NCBI GenBank assembly: GCA_028023455.1 | Contig: JAQFVV010012394.1 | Location: 19,860,353-19,924,352 of the forward strand | Direction: 5' to 3' | Length of the DNA stretch: 64,000 bases | DNA from: Epiperipatus broadwayi | Taxonomy: Eukaryota > Onychophora > Udeonychophora > Euonychophora > Peripatidae | In this document: in pieces, positions 1 to 10,372 of the stretch | How positions within the stretch are numbered: the first letter of the stretch is position 1 | Layout of the letters: each line of letters opens with the position of its first letter | The notes under the pieces: model-generated | What the model saw: only the letters and a program-made list of their open reading frames with translations | Told to the model about the DNA's origin: nothing | Database searches by the model: none | Position numbers and translations under genes: made by a program

Positions 1-1245
1 ACCTTAAGCTCTGAGTCTTTCACTATTGTGTTCAATCACGTAGGAAATAATTGAATGCTCAGTTACTTAGGAGATCATGTGATATTCAAGCATCAAAAAT
101 GATAAGTTGAGTTTTGACCGAGGATTCTTTATCTTTTAAGTACATCTTACTCTTGTCATAAACCACATAATCCAGAAAAAAAAGACATAATGCACCAAAT
201 GCTAAATGTTTAGATTAATTAATTTGATTCATTCCAGGAACAGAAAAAACTATGGAAATGTTTTTATTTTGTGTTTAATGGATATCAATAGTTTTTAAGG
301 GTTGTTCGATTATAAATTGTGTAAAATAACACCATGTGCCTTTTTTGCAATTAAAAGTTGTGTTTTAAACATGCATTTGTACATACAATATATATACCTT
401 TAAATCATATTTATAGAATAAAAAAAATTGAATGATTAGTTGTTCAAGAGGTCAAATGATATTGGAGCATGAAAGCATTGGATTGAGTTTAACTACTGCA
501 TCTACTACTGTACTATTGTGCATTATCAAGTTATTAGACAGAATATATTTTGCATAAGTGAATGATTTTCAAATTTAAGATTAAATCTGAAAATTGTAAT
601 GGTATATATGTTAAGATAAGGCTATTCAACCTTAAGTAAACATGAATAAAAGTAGATGTCTGAGAACCATATCCAAAATAATAAATATAATATATTAAAT
701 TTCTGGAGAGTCCCTGTGTTAGTTAGATTTAGTAGATATTTTAAAAATATAAAAAATAATAGTTATGGCTTTATAAAAGTTTTTACTGAAATAGTAGACA
801 GGATTCAAGAATTGTTTATAATATATATTTTAGAAGAGTTTTGTAATAGTTTGATTTCATTTATTAAACTACTTTTATCAATTTCGGTGCTTGTAGTGGT
901 CAGTCACAGTATCAGCACTTCTAGTCAGGCTAGACAAACCCTCTTCATTCGCTGTGTATTGCACAGCTCTGTGTTAGGTCATAGAAATAATTTATCTTTT
1001 TGCATTAGATTAGTGAAGGGTTTTGATAACCGTGACCATTGGCAGAATCTAAGATTACTCTTAATATGAAATTAAATATACAATATATATTCATGTTTAC
1101 TTTCATGAATATGTATATAAATGAAAAATAAATATTTTTTATACTTTCAAAATATCATTTTTCTTTCTTTTTTATTATTATTATTCATATATTCAATTAA
1201 TACATTTCTTTTTTTAAAAAAATCACAACTTAATATTTTTTACAA
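1..1245. other. AT-rich sequence, no gene recognised
   Basis: No coding exon, RNA gene or repeat could be recognised here. The segment around 895-1060 is less AT-rich than its surroundings and holds part of a 137-codon open frame (656-1069), but the translation has no recognisable domain and no splice context. It may be the remnant of an unidentified repeat. Confidence 0.4.
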
Positions 1246-1249
1246 TGCT

Positions 1250-1335
1250 AAATTATCTGACAGTTTTGACTATTTAGCAGTCTTCTTCAAACATGTTTTT
1301 TCTCTTTACTAAACAGTCAAAACTGTTAGATAATT
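1250..1335. repeat. Short inverted repeat (hairpin)
   Basis: Arms at about 1251-1271 and 1315-1335 are near-perfect reverse complements around the motif CAGTTTTGACT. The left arm continues into AGCAGTCTTCTTCAA. The same motif pair recurs near 33040-33075 and, more diverged, near 51091-51125, so this is probably the end of a non-autonomous transposon family rather than a unique hairpin. Confidence 0.6.
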
Positions 1336-1922
1336 GAATTAAATAAAGTATTATGAAGAGCTCAAAAGAATAAATGTTTTTAAAGGTTTGATATAAACAA
1401 TGCAAATGGGAAAAAATTAAATAAATAATCCTACAGTTATCTATGCAAGAGGTCATATGATGATTAAGTAATAGAGATTTTTTTTACTTTAATATATCAG
1501 TATCTCATAGCTCTTAATGGCGCAAGGCTCTGAAAAAGTTATGAAAGTCTTGCAGTATATTTTGTATCATTGTTTTTAATGCTTAGCTTTTTTGTTATTA
1601 TAGTTATTTCTCTATATAGAAATTGTTTTTCATCTTTTTATTATTTATTTATCAAGTAATATATATATTTGTGTATAATAATAGTTTTTTTTTGCTTTTT
1701 GTTCTATATCATATAAAATTTTATCGTCCTGTATTCTGTTTTTCGTTATTACGTCACTCCACTATTAGGCTTTTAAGAGGTTTTGGTGATTAATTGTAAT
1801 GCATAATCTTTTCAGCTAGACAATGAAGGTATCATTTTTATGATTACGCACACCATGCTTAATCATATCCATTTTGTATGTAGTTATTTTGAATTATATG
1901 AAAGATAAATAAGGATTAAAAA

Positions 1923-1973
1923 TAGGCTCTCTCACAATCCCTCATAAATAGGCTCTCTCACAACCCTCATAGA
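1923..1973. repeat. 26-bp tandem duplication
   Basis: The unit starting TAGGCTCTCTCACAA occurs twice in a row, at 1923 and 1949, with one or two differences. It is a simple local duplication. Confidence 0.8.
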
Positions 1974-2199
1974 GAAATAATAAAAAAGTAATATTCACTA
2001 GGCTTTTCAATTGCCAGGTAGAGAGAATTTGAATGGGTTTCTTAGCTTGATTTTCCCTCTAGGGAAGTTTAGTCAGATACCATTTACTAATCAGCATTGA
2101 ATGCTTTGTTGGTCGTTTATGAATTAACTATCTGAAGGAAAAATTTTAAGATTATTGAAAAAAAAAATCAAATTTACTCAACCTAGATTTGAATCCAGG

Positions 2200-2352
2200 C
2201 CATAGACATTTCTCTGATCCCTCTCTTCTCTGCATCGCATCAGAAAATTTGCTTATTTCATCAATCCATCTCCTTTGTGATCTTTTTCTAGGTCTTTTGC
2301 AGTCTCTTTGGATCCCATTTAAAATTTTAATTATCCATCCATTATCAAAATT
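2200..2352 (-). mobile_element. RTE retrotransposon, diverged 3' fragment
   Basis: Read on the minus strand, this matches the last coding part of the RTE element at 57068-60352, the region after the reverse transcriptase that ends in the ARRDDNRW...RPRKRP segment. Blocks of 15-20 bases match with many substitutions. The 63-codon plus-strand frame here is antisense to it. It is an old, 5'-truncated copy. Confidence 0.7.
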
Positions 2353-3283
2353 CTACGATTATATAAATTGTTCCCATTAAATTCTTAGTGATGAATATAA
2401 TATATAAATTGTAAGTTTCAAAGAAATGATCCACCCATACATTCTGTTTCAAAATTTTTTATTATTATTAATACTAATAACAATCTTTACATATCTTTTT
2501 TTTTTTCCCCAGAGTTATTTTTTCTCTTATTTATTATCTGAGCTTGACTGATTTGACCTTGATTTTGCAGATGGTTCTTTTTTTTTTTTAGTTTATTAAT
2601 AAAAATAAATGTGATTTATTGGATTGAAACTTTTTGTTTAACTTACCCTCCTTTGGCTTTCTGATCAATGATTTTTCAACTCCTTATTACCAGTATGTGA
2701 TTGATATTTGTTTTATACTTAGGAAAGCAAATATTGTAAAAATGAGATTTTAATAATCACATCTGTCGAGAATGATTGACTGCATATACTTATTATTTGA
2801 TTTTCATTTGCTCTTCTAAAATTTGAGGTGGCTATTAATATTATATACTCTCACACAAAACATTTGCTTTATTCGCACCTGAATAATATTTCATAAATCT
2901 TTTTGACTATTTGAATATGAATATGCACAGCTTACATACATATATGGTATATGATCCTTATTTATCTATTAGTTACGATATATAATATTTAAATACAAGT
3001 ATATTGTCTATATTATATAATAATTTAATAAATGTTTATACATTTAACAGCAGAATGGAACAGCATTTTACACAGGTCTTTCCCTTTAATCTATGTTTAA
3101 TTTCTTAACTATTACAACACAATATGGATATTTTCATATCAATAGCCAGTAGCGATAGCTCATTAGCAGTGCACTAGATAAAAAGCTTAAGCTAACATGA
3201 AGTATATCTTCAAAGATTATTGTAGAGGATCTTATTGTAATATGCTCTAACTTATCATTAACTTTTATTCTCATATGATCACC

Positions 3284-3549
3284 AAAAGATCAATTCTGGT
3301 TTGGGCATTCAGAGTTGTGAACTCTTGAGTGTTGTAGGTTAGTTTGATTTTTCCATGCACACTTTAGCATGTCACACTCTCATGTATAAGGTTCTCAGAT
3401 TAATTCTGGTTTGGGAATTCAGAGTTGTGAACTCTTGAGTGCTGTAGGTTAGTTTGATTTTTCCATGCATACTTTAGCATGTCACACTCTCATGTATAAG
3501 GTTCTCAGATCAATTCTGGTTTGGTCATTCAGAGTTGTGAACTCCTGAG
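3284..3549. repeat. 110-bp tandem repeat, about 2.4 copies
   Basis: The block AATTCTGGTTTGG begins at about 3292, 3402 and 3512, giving an exact period of 110 bp. Copies 1 and 2 differ at a few positions and the third is cut off near 3549. The unit resembles the tail of the SINE-B family (ending in a run like 'opinion of unchanged AACTC'), so it may have arisen by duplication of a SINE-derived segment. Confidence 0.85.
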
Positions 3550-3574
3550 CAACAAAACATTTTGATTTTGTCCT

Positions 3575-3697
3575 GTGTGGTTTAGTGTTGTAGTAGAATA
3601 TCAGAGTCTGGAGTTTAAGATCCTTGGCCTGATTCCAATTCTGGCATTTCCAGTACTCAAATTTGTATGAACTCTCAAACAATAAAGTCATTAAATT
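3575..3697 (+). mobile_element. SINE-B (tRNA-derived) copy
   Basis: A diverged tRNA-like head (TTTAGTGTTGTAGTAGA, comparable to an A box) is followed by a B-box-like CTGATTCCAATTC. The family tail follows: CCAGTACTCAAA, then AACTCTCAAACAATAAA. The same order of blocks recurs at about ten places in the window. Confidence 0.6.
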
Positions 3698-3716
3698 ACT
3701 TTTATTTTTTTCTTTT

Positions 3717-4163
3717 ATTATGAACAAGGCAAAACTCTCCACACAGTAGTGCCACCCTGTGCCAACCAGAGTAATCAATGAATGCCAGAAGGCTTGTTCA
3801 TAAAATCCCTATCTAATGCCTACTCATTCAATATTCCCAGACTAGTTTCTGGCTTGTGGCCTTTGTCAGTGAGGAGCTTTGGATCTGAGAGCACTGCACC
3901 TAGATCTTAGGATCTAATGCAACCCTCCAGCAACCCACCTTTTATCTCTACTTAACTATAAAACTATGAGAATAAAATTGAAAACACAATATTTTCAATT
4001 TAAGCTCAATAGCTTATATAGTCATATGGGTCTGAACTCAGTTCAGCACCCATACAGCATTAGATAGGGATTTTATGCACAAGCCTTCTGGCATCCATTG
4101 ATTACTCTGGTTGGCACAGGGTGGCACTACTCTATAGAGAGTTTTGCCTTGTTTATAAACAAT
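3717..4163. mobile_element. M1 palindromic element
   Basis: The outer arms at about 3717-3840 and 4053-4163 are reverse complements (left arm: GGCAAAACTCTCC, AGTAGTGCCACCCTGTG, AGAGTAATCAATG). The core includes GATCTGAGAGCACTGCACC and GATCTAATGCAACCC, which recur in every M1 copy. No open reading frame is present. It resembles a non-autonomous DNA element with terminal inverted repeats, but the superfamily is unknown. Confidence 0.75.
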
Positions 4164-4812
4164 TATGTGCTAGTATAAGAGATTGTGATCATGTGATGCT
4201 TAATGGTTCTTTTATTATACATATATCTCCAGAAGTTTAGGAATTGTACCAGAAATGCAGAACTGCACTGCAATCTAATTGAGGATATTTTATTTCAGCC
4301 TGACCATTGCACTAAACCATGCAAGGTTGTTTATAACTTTACTTAATAAATTCCCCAACTAGTATACCTAAGTGGAGTCATTGGCCATTGTTTTTAAAAA
4401 TGATTGAATTGAATATAAAAAATGTAACAAAACTATAGCTTTAATGTAGAATTTGATTTTTAATCCAGGTTCAGAAAATAATTTTAATATTTTTCCAAAA
4501 ATTTTCCAATTGTCCCCCTGCACTTCAAGTAAATAGATAAACTCCAATGTCTGTGACCATATGCTTGAAGAGTAAAAATGATAATCAAAATTGTTAAACA
4601 AATCTGAGATCTTGCATACAAGTAGAGAAAGTTGGATAGTAAAATGGAGATGATAATGCACATATAAATAGTAAAACATTTTTAATGAGCACGTAAATAA
4701 TTTTACAATGTATCAAATATGTAACATTAAAAATATAAACATACTAAACAACCACCAAGCCACCACCCATTATTTTCAAATCATGTGAATAAAGATACAA
4801 TAAAAGGCAAAA

Positions 4813-4865
4813 GACTCCCAAGATACATTTTGTGCTGAACCAGCACTCATCAGTTGGCCCAGGTC
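4813..4865 (-). ncRNA. Hammerhead-like ribozyme core, M2 copy A
   Basis: On the minus strand the order is: stem I 5' strand GACCTGGGCCAA, the invariant CTGATGA box (4847-4853), and a perfect 6-bp stem II (GTGCTG/CAGCAC with a 3-nt loop, 4832-4846). Then come AAAA where GAAA is expected, the short segment TGTATC, and the stem I 3' strand TTGGGAGTC. CCAA pairs with TTGG and GAC with GTC around an internal loop. This is the layout of a type I hammerhead with a minimal stem III. The G-to-A change in the GAAA box is what decay of a CpG would produce, so this copy is probably inactive. Confidence 0.65.
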
Positions 4866-4913
4866 ACTATCTTTCACTACTGTACATATAATAAAAGATA
4901 TATATGAGAGATG

Positions 4914-4966
4914 GACCTGGGACAACTGATGAGGGCTGGTTTAGCATGAAATGCATATTGGGAATC
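4914..4966 (+). ncRNA. Hammerhead-like ribozyme core, M2 copy B
   Basis: CTGATGA lies at 4926-4932 and an intact GAAA at 4948-4951, with a weakened stem II between them (GGGCTG and TAGCAT). The stem I strands GACCTGGGACAA and TTGGGAATC still pair partly. The segment before the expected cleavage point reads TGCATA and lacks the C found in copies A and E, so activity is doubtful. Confidence 0.6.
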
Positions 4967-5199
4967 ATTTGCATTTTATTGTATCTTTCATATGATTTGA
5001 AAATAATGTGCGGTGATGTGGAGGTTGTATAATACATTTATAAAATATTATATATGGGATAGAGAAAAAGTCCATATGTGTGTGTTACTGGATTAGAGAC
5101 CATCTCTAGTTTAACAAATGATTAGTGATAATCATTAATGTATTTTCTAAAGTAGTTAGTGTCAAAGTTGTGTATGGAGTAAGTTTGACATGAACAATA

Positions 5200-6560
5200 A
5201 AAATATAAATCTATTCATGGAACAAACAAGTCTGAATGTGAGATACATTCTTTTAATATTTACAAACCTTTCATGAAACAACTAGTTTGAATACACTACT
5301 AAGATAATTCACAAGATAGATTTCTCCAAAAATCATTTAAACGAAATGGTAAATAATGCTCATCTTAATAGACATTGGTATAACAAAAGATAGGCATTAT
5401 TTGGCATTTCATTTAAATAATTCTTCGGGAATCTAGTCTGTGATTTATCTTAGTAATATATATAAACTTGTAACATTAAAAGATGCGTTTCTTCTTTAAT
5501 TAGTTTATATCTAAGGACAAAAGAAATATGATTATTTATAGTTAATAAAATAATATAAATAATCAAATGCCTTTATTGCTTGAGATTCCATAAGAAGGTT
5601 GAATGGTGAAAGTATCAGAAGTGGAGCCATCTATCTACCACTCCCAAAAACACAAATGTATTTCTAATTAATAAAGAATGATTCATTATCATTTATATAT
5701 CTGATGAAAAGATGTATCTGATGAAAAGGTGTGATTATTAAAAAGTGTTTGTTTCAAATACTCATGTAAAGTGAATTTATATAATTTATTTTTATACAAA
5801 TAATATTTGTAAAAATAAAATACATCATCCTTAGAATGATTTTCTTCATTGAAAAACCCTTCTAATAGATCATTTACTTGATTTAAACATTTTACACCAA
5901 GGAATAAATTTATAATTACAGTTTTAAATTATCGTAATAGATTTCTAACTATAAGATCTTTCCATTGACTCATTGTAAATTGAAAGATTTCGTGAGTATT
6001 GATGTGTAATAAGAAATGTGGACTTAATCAGTGAAGTGTTGAATAGTTTCACGCTCTCAGATCTAACTGCTTCAGCATCGCCTATTTATATAGAAAGTAG
6101 CTTGAAGTAAAGAAGGGTTCCCCTCTTTTCTTCCAAAACATAAGCTTGTGGTTAAGACCTGTAGAGGTCCCTACTATCGCATTTTTACATGCATATTCTT
6201 GAGGTTACAGCCTTAGTAAATGTTACCAAGGAATATTAAAAATAATAGTAGAATGGTTTACTGCTTGGGAATTTGTATGGAATTTTTTGACCACTGGAAA
6301 ATGTCAGCTGAATTGCAATCCATAGATCTTAAGCACCACAGTTTACCACCCACCACTGCACCAATGTATGTAGGGAATATTTAAAATAAATTAATAACTT
6401 TTACTTTATATTATGATTAATTAAAAGCATTTTAAAACTGATTTTTTTTAAAAATAGAAAAGTGAGGTTTGGGTAACCTCCTGCTAAAATTTGATAGAGT
6501 CTTGGAAAATTGCTAAATTCTCCAAAAATATGATGAAACTCTAATTTAACAAATTCTTAC
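5200..6560. other. AT-rich sequence, no gene recognised
   Basis: No gene or clear repeat was recognised. Short direct repeats (ATCTGATGAAAAGATG / ATCTGATGAAAAGGTG near 5700-5730) are present. These contain CTGATGA by chance but have no stem II or GAAA partner. Confidence 0.4.
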
Positions 6561-6564
6561 ATTA

Positions 6565-7560
6565 AATTCTCCATACAGTAGTGCCATCCAATGCAGGCCA
6601 GAGTAATCAATAGATGCAAGAAGCTTTATACACAAAATCCTTATCTAGTGCTTACTCATTCAATGACCCCAGACTAGTTTCTGAAAATCCTTGGATCTGA
6701 GAGCATTATATTTAGATCTTAAGGATCTAATGCAATCCTTTAGCGGCCATGTTTTACCCTTTTTAGTTAACTATAAAAGTATGAGTCCAAAATGAAAACA
6801 CAATATTTTCAACCCAAGCTTATCTCTTGTGTAGTCATACAGACCTGAATCCCAGTTCAGCATCTGTTCATTTTGGAGTTTTAGGTTTTTTTAATATTTG
6901 TAGCCACCATCATCCATGGCAGGGTTGGTATTAAACTACTAAACACCATATGACCACCATTTCCTGGGATTGCACAAGCTGTTAAACATTAGCAAACTCT
7001 CCATACAGTAGGGCTACCCAGTGCAAACAATAGTAATCAAAGGATGCAAGAAGGTTTATGTATAAAATCCATATGTAATGGCTACTCATCCAATATCAAT
7101 CACCAGGGTAGTTTCTGAGGAATCTTGGAAATTGTGGTCATATGGTATTTAATGATTTAATACCCATCCTACCCATGGATGATGGTGACTAGGTATTAAA
7201 AAAACAAATACACCAAAATATATAGATACTGAACTGAATTCAAATCTGTAAGACTATACAAGAGAGTGGGCATGGATTGGGAACATTATTATGCTTTCAT
7301 TTTGGACTCATCTTTATAGTTAACTAATATGAAAAAAGATGATTGCTAGTGGGTTGCATTCGATTCCAAGATCTAGGTGCAATGCTCTCAGATTTAGTGC
7401 TCATCAGAAATTAGTCTGGGGACATTGGATATATATATCAGTCTTCTTGCATCCATCAATTACTATGGCTTACACTGGGTGGCCCTGCTGTTTAGAGAAT
7501 GTGCTACTGTTTTAACAGCTTGTGTAAGCATAAGAAATAGTAGTCGTGTGATACTTGGTA
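6565..7560. mobile_element. M1 elements, composite
   Basis: Two M1 copies abut. The first runs rightwards from about 6565 (TCTCCATACAGTAGTGCCA) to the AGCTGTTAAA block near 6980. A second left arm starts at 6995 and the reverse arm ends near 7500, followed by the family's right tail (TTAACAGCTTGTGTAAGCAT, then GTGTGATACTTGG). The pair of CATCATCCATGG and CCATGGATGATG blocks near 6908 and 7171 adds an inner palindrome. No coding capacity was seen. Confidence 0.65.
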
Positions 7561-7938
7561 GTTTAAATTTTTACATTATAAGCAAGTGATATTCAAATAG
7601 AATTTTTAACCTATGGCCTATTAAAATTTACAACATAGCTCAAAATATAAGGAACATACATAGAATTTTTAATTCACATTTTAATGATATAAATGGCCCA
7701 TTAAAATTTACAGTGTAGCTTTAATTATTATCACTTGCTTATATCTTATCATAAGAGTGGCCAATGTTTTAGAGTCATGTATCAATTTTTTATGCATGAG
7801 TTCAGATGTGTAATACAATTTTCATAGTACTATTTAATTTTTTCAGTCTTTTTAAACTTTTCTTAGAAAATATAGATCAAAAAATAAATATCTACAACAT
7901 GTATACTAAGAAGAGCTTGTTCAATACTTTAAAAATAG

Positions 7939-8053
7939 CAATATTAAATATATCAATATAGTAAGCTGAGCATGCTTTTGACTAACTGGTATGAATATGA
8001 CTACCATTTAGTTGAAAGCATGCTCAGTATATTAGGTTGATATATTTAACATT
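7939..8053. repeat. 115-bp hairpin-forming palindrome
   Basis: Arms of about 50 bp flank a 12-bp centre. The left arm holds GCTGAGCATGCTTT and the right arm AAAGCATGCTCAGTATA, with matching AAATATATCAATATA ends. This is typical of a small foldback or MITE copy. The family was not identified. Confidence 0.75.
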
Positions 8054-8055
8054 AG

Positions 8056-8600
8056 GGTATAGTGATATGAGATAGAGTGGTGGGCGATGTGAAAGTCTGT
8101 GCTCATATGACCTATATATTGCATACATTGATATAGGTATATAATAAGCCTGTATTTCAGTTACATAGTAGAGATGTCTGCCCATCCCTTGCATATGCAT
8201 TATATGGATTATGTCCTGTACATGAGGGTTCAGATTGACTTTAAGTCAACATGGGTGTGACAAGAATCTTGACCTCAGGGTGGCCGTTGAGTGTTTCATC
8301 ATCAGATTTTCAATTGGATGGGTGGTTGAACAGTTGGAGTATGGAGTGGATTGAAGCCTACCCATTAAAGTATGAAGATTGGCTATCTTAATATATATCT
8401 GAACACTTATTGTATATATGTGTGGAGATGATAATCTGTACCAACTGATGGTTGCTGGTTTAGCATGAAATACATATGTTGGTGATTATTTATCTTTTTG
8501 CCATATATGTGTTCAAGTGTATCAGTCATATGAGATAAGAGTGATGAGTGGTGGGTGGTGTGAAAGTCTGCTCATATACCATATATATTATTTTTAAAGT
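8056..8600 (+). mobile_element. M2 element with flanking direct repeats
   Basis: A block including ATGAGATAGAGTGGTGGGC and TGTGAAAGTCTG occurs at about 8066-8115 and again, diverged, at about 8530-8575. An M2 hammerhead-like core lies between them (8434-8487). Direct repeats around a ribozyme-bearing body would fit an LTR-like or tandem organisation, but the copies are too diverged to define unit ends. Confidence 0.5.
8434..8487 (+). ncRNA. Hammerhead-like ribozyme core, M2 copy C
   Basis: CTGATGG (8445-8451, last base changed from A), a stem II of about five pairs (TGCTG with TAGCA), GAAA at 8467-8470, then TACATATG and TTGG. The upstream CCAA can pair with TTGG. The core mutation predicts an inactive copy. 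Confidence 0.55.
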
Positions 8601-9058
8601 ATTAGATAAGCTTTTCTTAATTGTATGTATTTATTTTTTGAATTACTATTTAATTTTGTACAAATATGTTGAATAAATATTTAGGATTTTGTCTATAAAA
8701 TAATAATGTACTAAAGGATAAAACCCCATTTAAATATTGCTTACTATGATGGGTTTCTATGCTTCGCTTTCACCAAACTTTTAATGTTAGGAGTTAAATT
8801 TGTTAATAAAGTCAGCAGATTAGTTTTCAAATTTGAATCAGTCAATCATGGGCTCATTTTGCTTATCAACTTCTTTAATTTTTGTTAAAAACAAAACTGC
8901 AAGGTTTACAAAATGAAAGTTAAGAAACTATTATGGATTTATTCTGGATTAGTCGTTTCAGGATTAGACAAATATACTTTATTGAATGAATATTGAATAA
9001 AAATATTTTTTTTAATTCATTAAATTTTATTTTTTGAATACTATACAGTAATACTTTA

Positions 9059-9260
9059 CATAAGGGAGCTTGAAAGTCGGAATTCAAACCCCCTCTAATT
9101 ACGTAAAGATATAACCTTATTTTTTAATTTTGTACTATACAATTAATATTTTACATGATATAACTTTTTTTTTATAAGATGGAGTTGTTGACTAAAGGGA
9201 GCTTGAAAGTCGGGTTCAAACCCCTTAATTTCGTAAAGATATAATCTTATTTTTTATTTT
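9059..9260. repeat. 133-bp tandem duplication
   Basis: AGGGAGCTTGAAAGTCGG begins at 9063 and again at 9196. Each is followed by TTCAAACCCC and CGTAAAGATATAA, with a few indels between the copies. No coding potential was seen. Confidence 0.8.
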
Positions 9261-9267
9261 GTAATCA

Positions 9268-9402
9268 AAGATCCGATGCTTTGTCTTGCATTGGTGGTCG
9301 AGAGGTCAGTGCGACTGCCTTGCACTTGCAGGCAGTTGCCCGGGTTACGGTTCACGTCCCGGCCGATGCTATGACACTTAAAAAAGAAAAGATCCGATGC
9401 TT
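9268..9402 (+). mobile_element. SINE-A (tRNA-Gly-derived) with TSD
   Basis: The SINE body is 9283-9387, flanked by a perfect 15-bp duplication (AAAGATCCGATGCTT, 9268-9282 and 9388-9402). The body folds like a tRNA: acceptor stem GCATTGG/CCGATGC, A box TGGTCGAGAGG, and B-box-like GGTTCACGTCC. The tail is TATGACACTT plus A-rich sequence. The anticodon arm is expanded relative to tRNA-Gly, which marks a subfamily shared with the copy at 48890. This copy inserted recently. Confidence 0.9.
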
Positions 9403-9684
9403 CTTATTCCTATAATGGTCCATGTTGATCACTTACCATAGATTGGCTATCTCTGATATAATACCCTATTGCCTAGTAACTCTCTATCTTCAAATAGAGA
9501 TTTTAACATATATGAGCTGTAAAAAAAAACTGAATACCATAAAAATACCATAAGCAGCGATATTATATAAAAGTGGAAAAAATGCAGAGAAAATAAAAAA
9601 AAGCTTTTAATTAATTTTTCATAAATGAATGGAGCTTATAATCCATTTTTCATAAAATTCTGTGATTTCTATATTTAAATTGAC

Positions 9685-9918
9685 GAAATTAAAAGACTGA
9701 AGTGGTGTTGGGCTGGACATATTGCTAGAAGAGATGATAATATATAAATAATTGAAATCTTAAACTGGATTCCAAGAGATTGTAAAAGACCCAGAAAGAG
9801 ACCACATGTGAGATGGACGAAATAAGAAAGTGTGCAGGGGTGATGTGGAGAAGAGAAGCTAAAGATCAGAGAAGATGGCTTGAACTGCAGTGGATTGATA
9901 ATGGTTGATGATGATGAT
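9685..9918 (+). mobile_element. RTE retrotransposon, 5'-truncated 3' end
   Basis: It matches the 3' end of the RTE element at 57068-60352 closely, from the codons for KRLKW...GHIARRDD to the terminal GGTTGATGATGATGAT tail. It retains the 17-bp segment missing from the long copy but has a small deletion near 9885. LINE-2 inserted immediately downstream of its tail. Confidence 0.9.
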
Positions 9919-10371
9919 ATCTCTTAAACGACTATTGTATGGTTGTAAAACATGGACTCTCAATAATAAAATTAGGACCGGATTGAAAGCCTTTAAGATG
10001 TGTTCATGGAGAAAGATGAAAATAAATCAGTTGGATGAATAAAATGACAAATGAAGATGTTTTTGAAAGAATAAATGGAAAAAGAAGAATGATGAAGGTA
10101 ATTAGAGATAGAAAAAGAAACTGGATTGGACATATATTAAGAAAAAAGTATAGTTTAATAAAGAATATTTTAGAAAATGGTGAGGGAAAACAAAAAGAAA
10201 GGTCAGAAAAGATTGACATTGCTGGATGTTATAAGAGATTGGAATTGAAGAACTGGACAATAAAGAAAATGGAATAGCAAAATGAAGGAATTGGTGATGA
10301 AACAGTTCTCTGGATCTCTCCATTGGACAGAATACTATTAGTTGATTGATTGATCTCTTAAACAGTTATTG
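9919..10371 (+). mobile_element. LINE-2 (non-LTR) 3' fragment with TSD
   Basis: The body at 9938-10352 translates in broken frames to the C-terminal part of a LINE ORF2: YGCKTWTLNNK, then KAFKMCSWRKM, then (10035-10277) ERINGKRRMMKVIRDRKRNW followed by IGHILRKK. This segment (YGCETWTL, AFEMWCWRRM, RNWIGH) is typical after the reverse transcriptase domain in many animal LINEs. The 3' end is a TTGATTGATTG tail. Flanking 19-bp repeats (9919-9937 and 10353-10371, starting ATCTCTTAAAC) agree at 16 positions and are taken as the target-site duplication. The element is unrelated in sequence to the RTE copy beside it. Confidence 0.75.
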
Positions 10372-10372
10372 C

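Larger units (their letters stand above)
4740..5195. mobile_element. Two M2 elements head to head
   Basis: An M2 copy on the minus strand (about 4740-4870) faces one on the plus strand (about 4905-5195), separated by about 40 bp of near-palindromic AT-rich sequence. Transcribed through, the pair would form a long hairpin. Each half carries a hammerhead-ribozyme-like core, annotated separately. Downstream of the core the family continues with TTTTATTGTATC, then TCATATGATTTGAAAATAATG, then a block ending in GTGTCAAAGTTGTG. Confidence 0.7.

Noticed and set aside
656-1069. 137-codon open frame on the plus strand
   Set aside because: No recognisable domain and no splice or promoter context. AT-rich DNA with few GC-containing codons can yield such frames.
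4368-4679. 103-codon open frame on the minus strand
   Set aside because: No motif recognised and no supporting context; likely chance.
5701-5735. CTGATGA motifs as further hammerhead ribozymes
   Set aside because: CTGATGA is followed by AAAAG with no stem II or GAAA partner. The same holds for 18475, 18580, 29275, 40320, 45535 and 48736.
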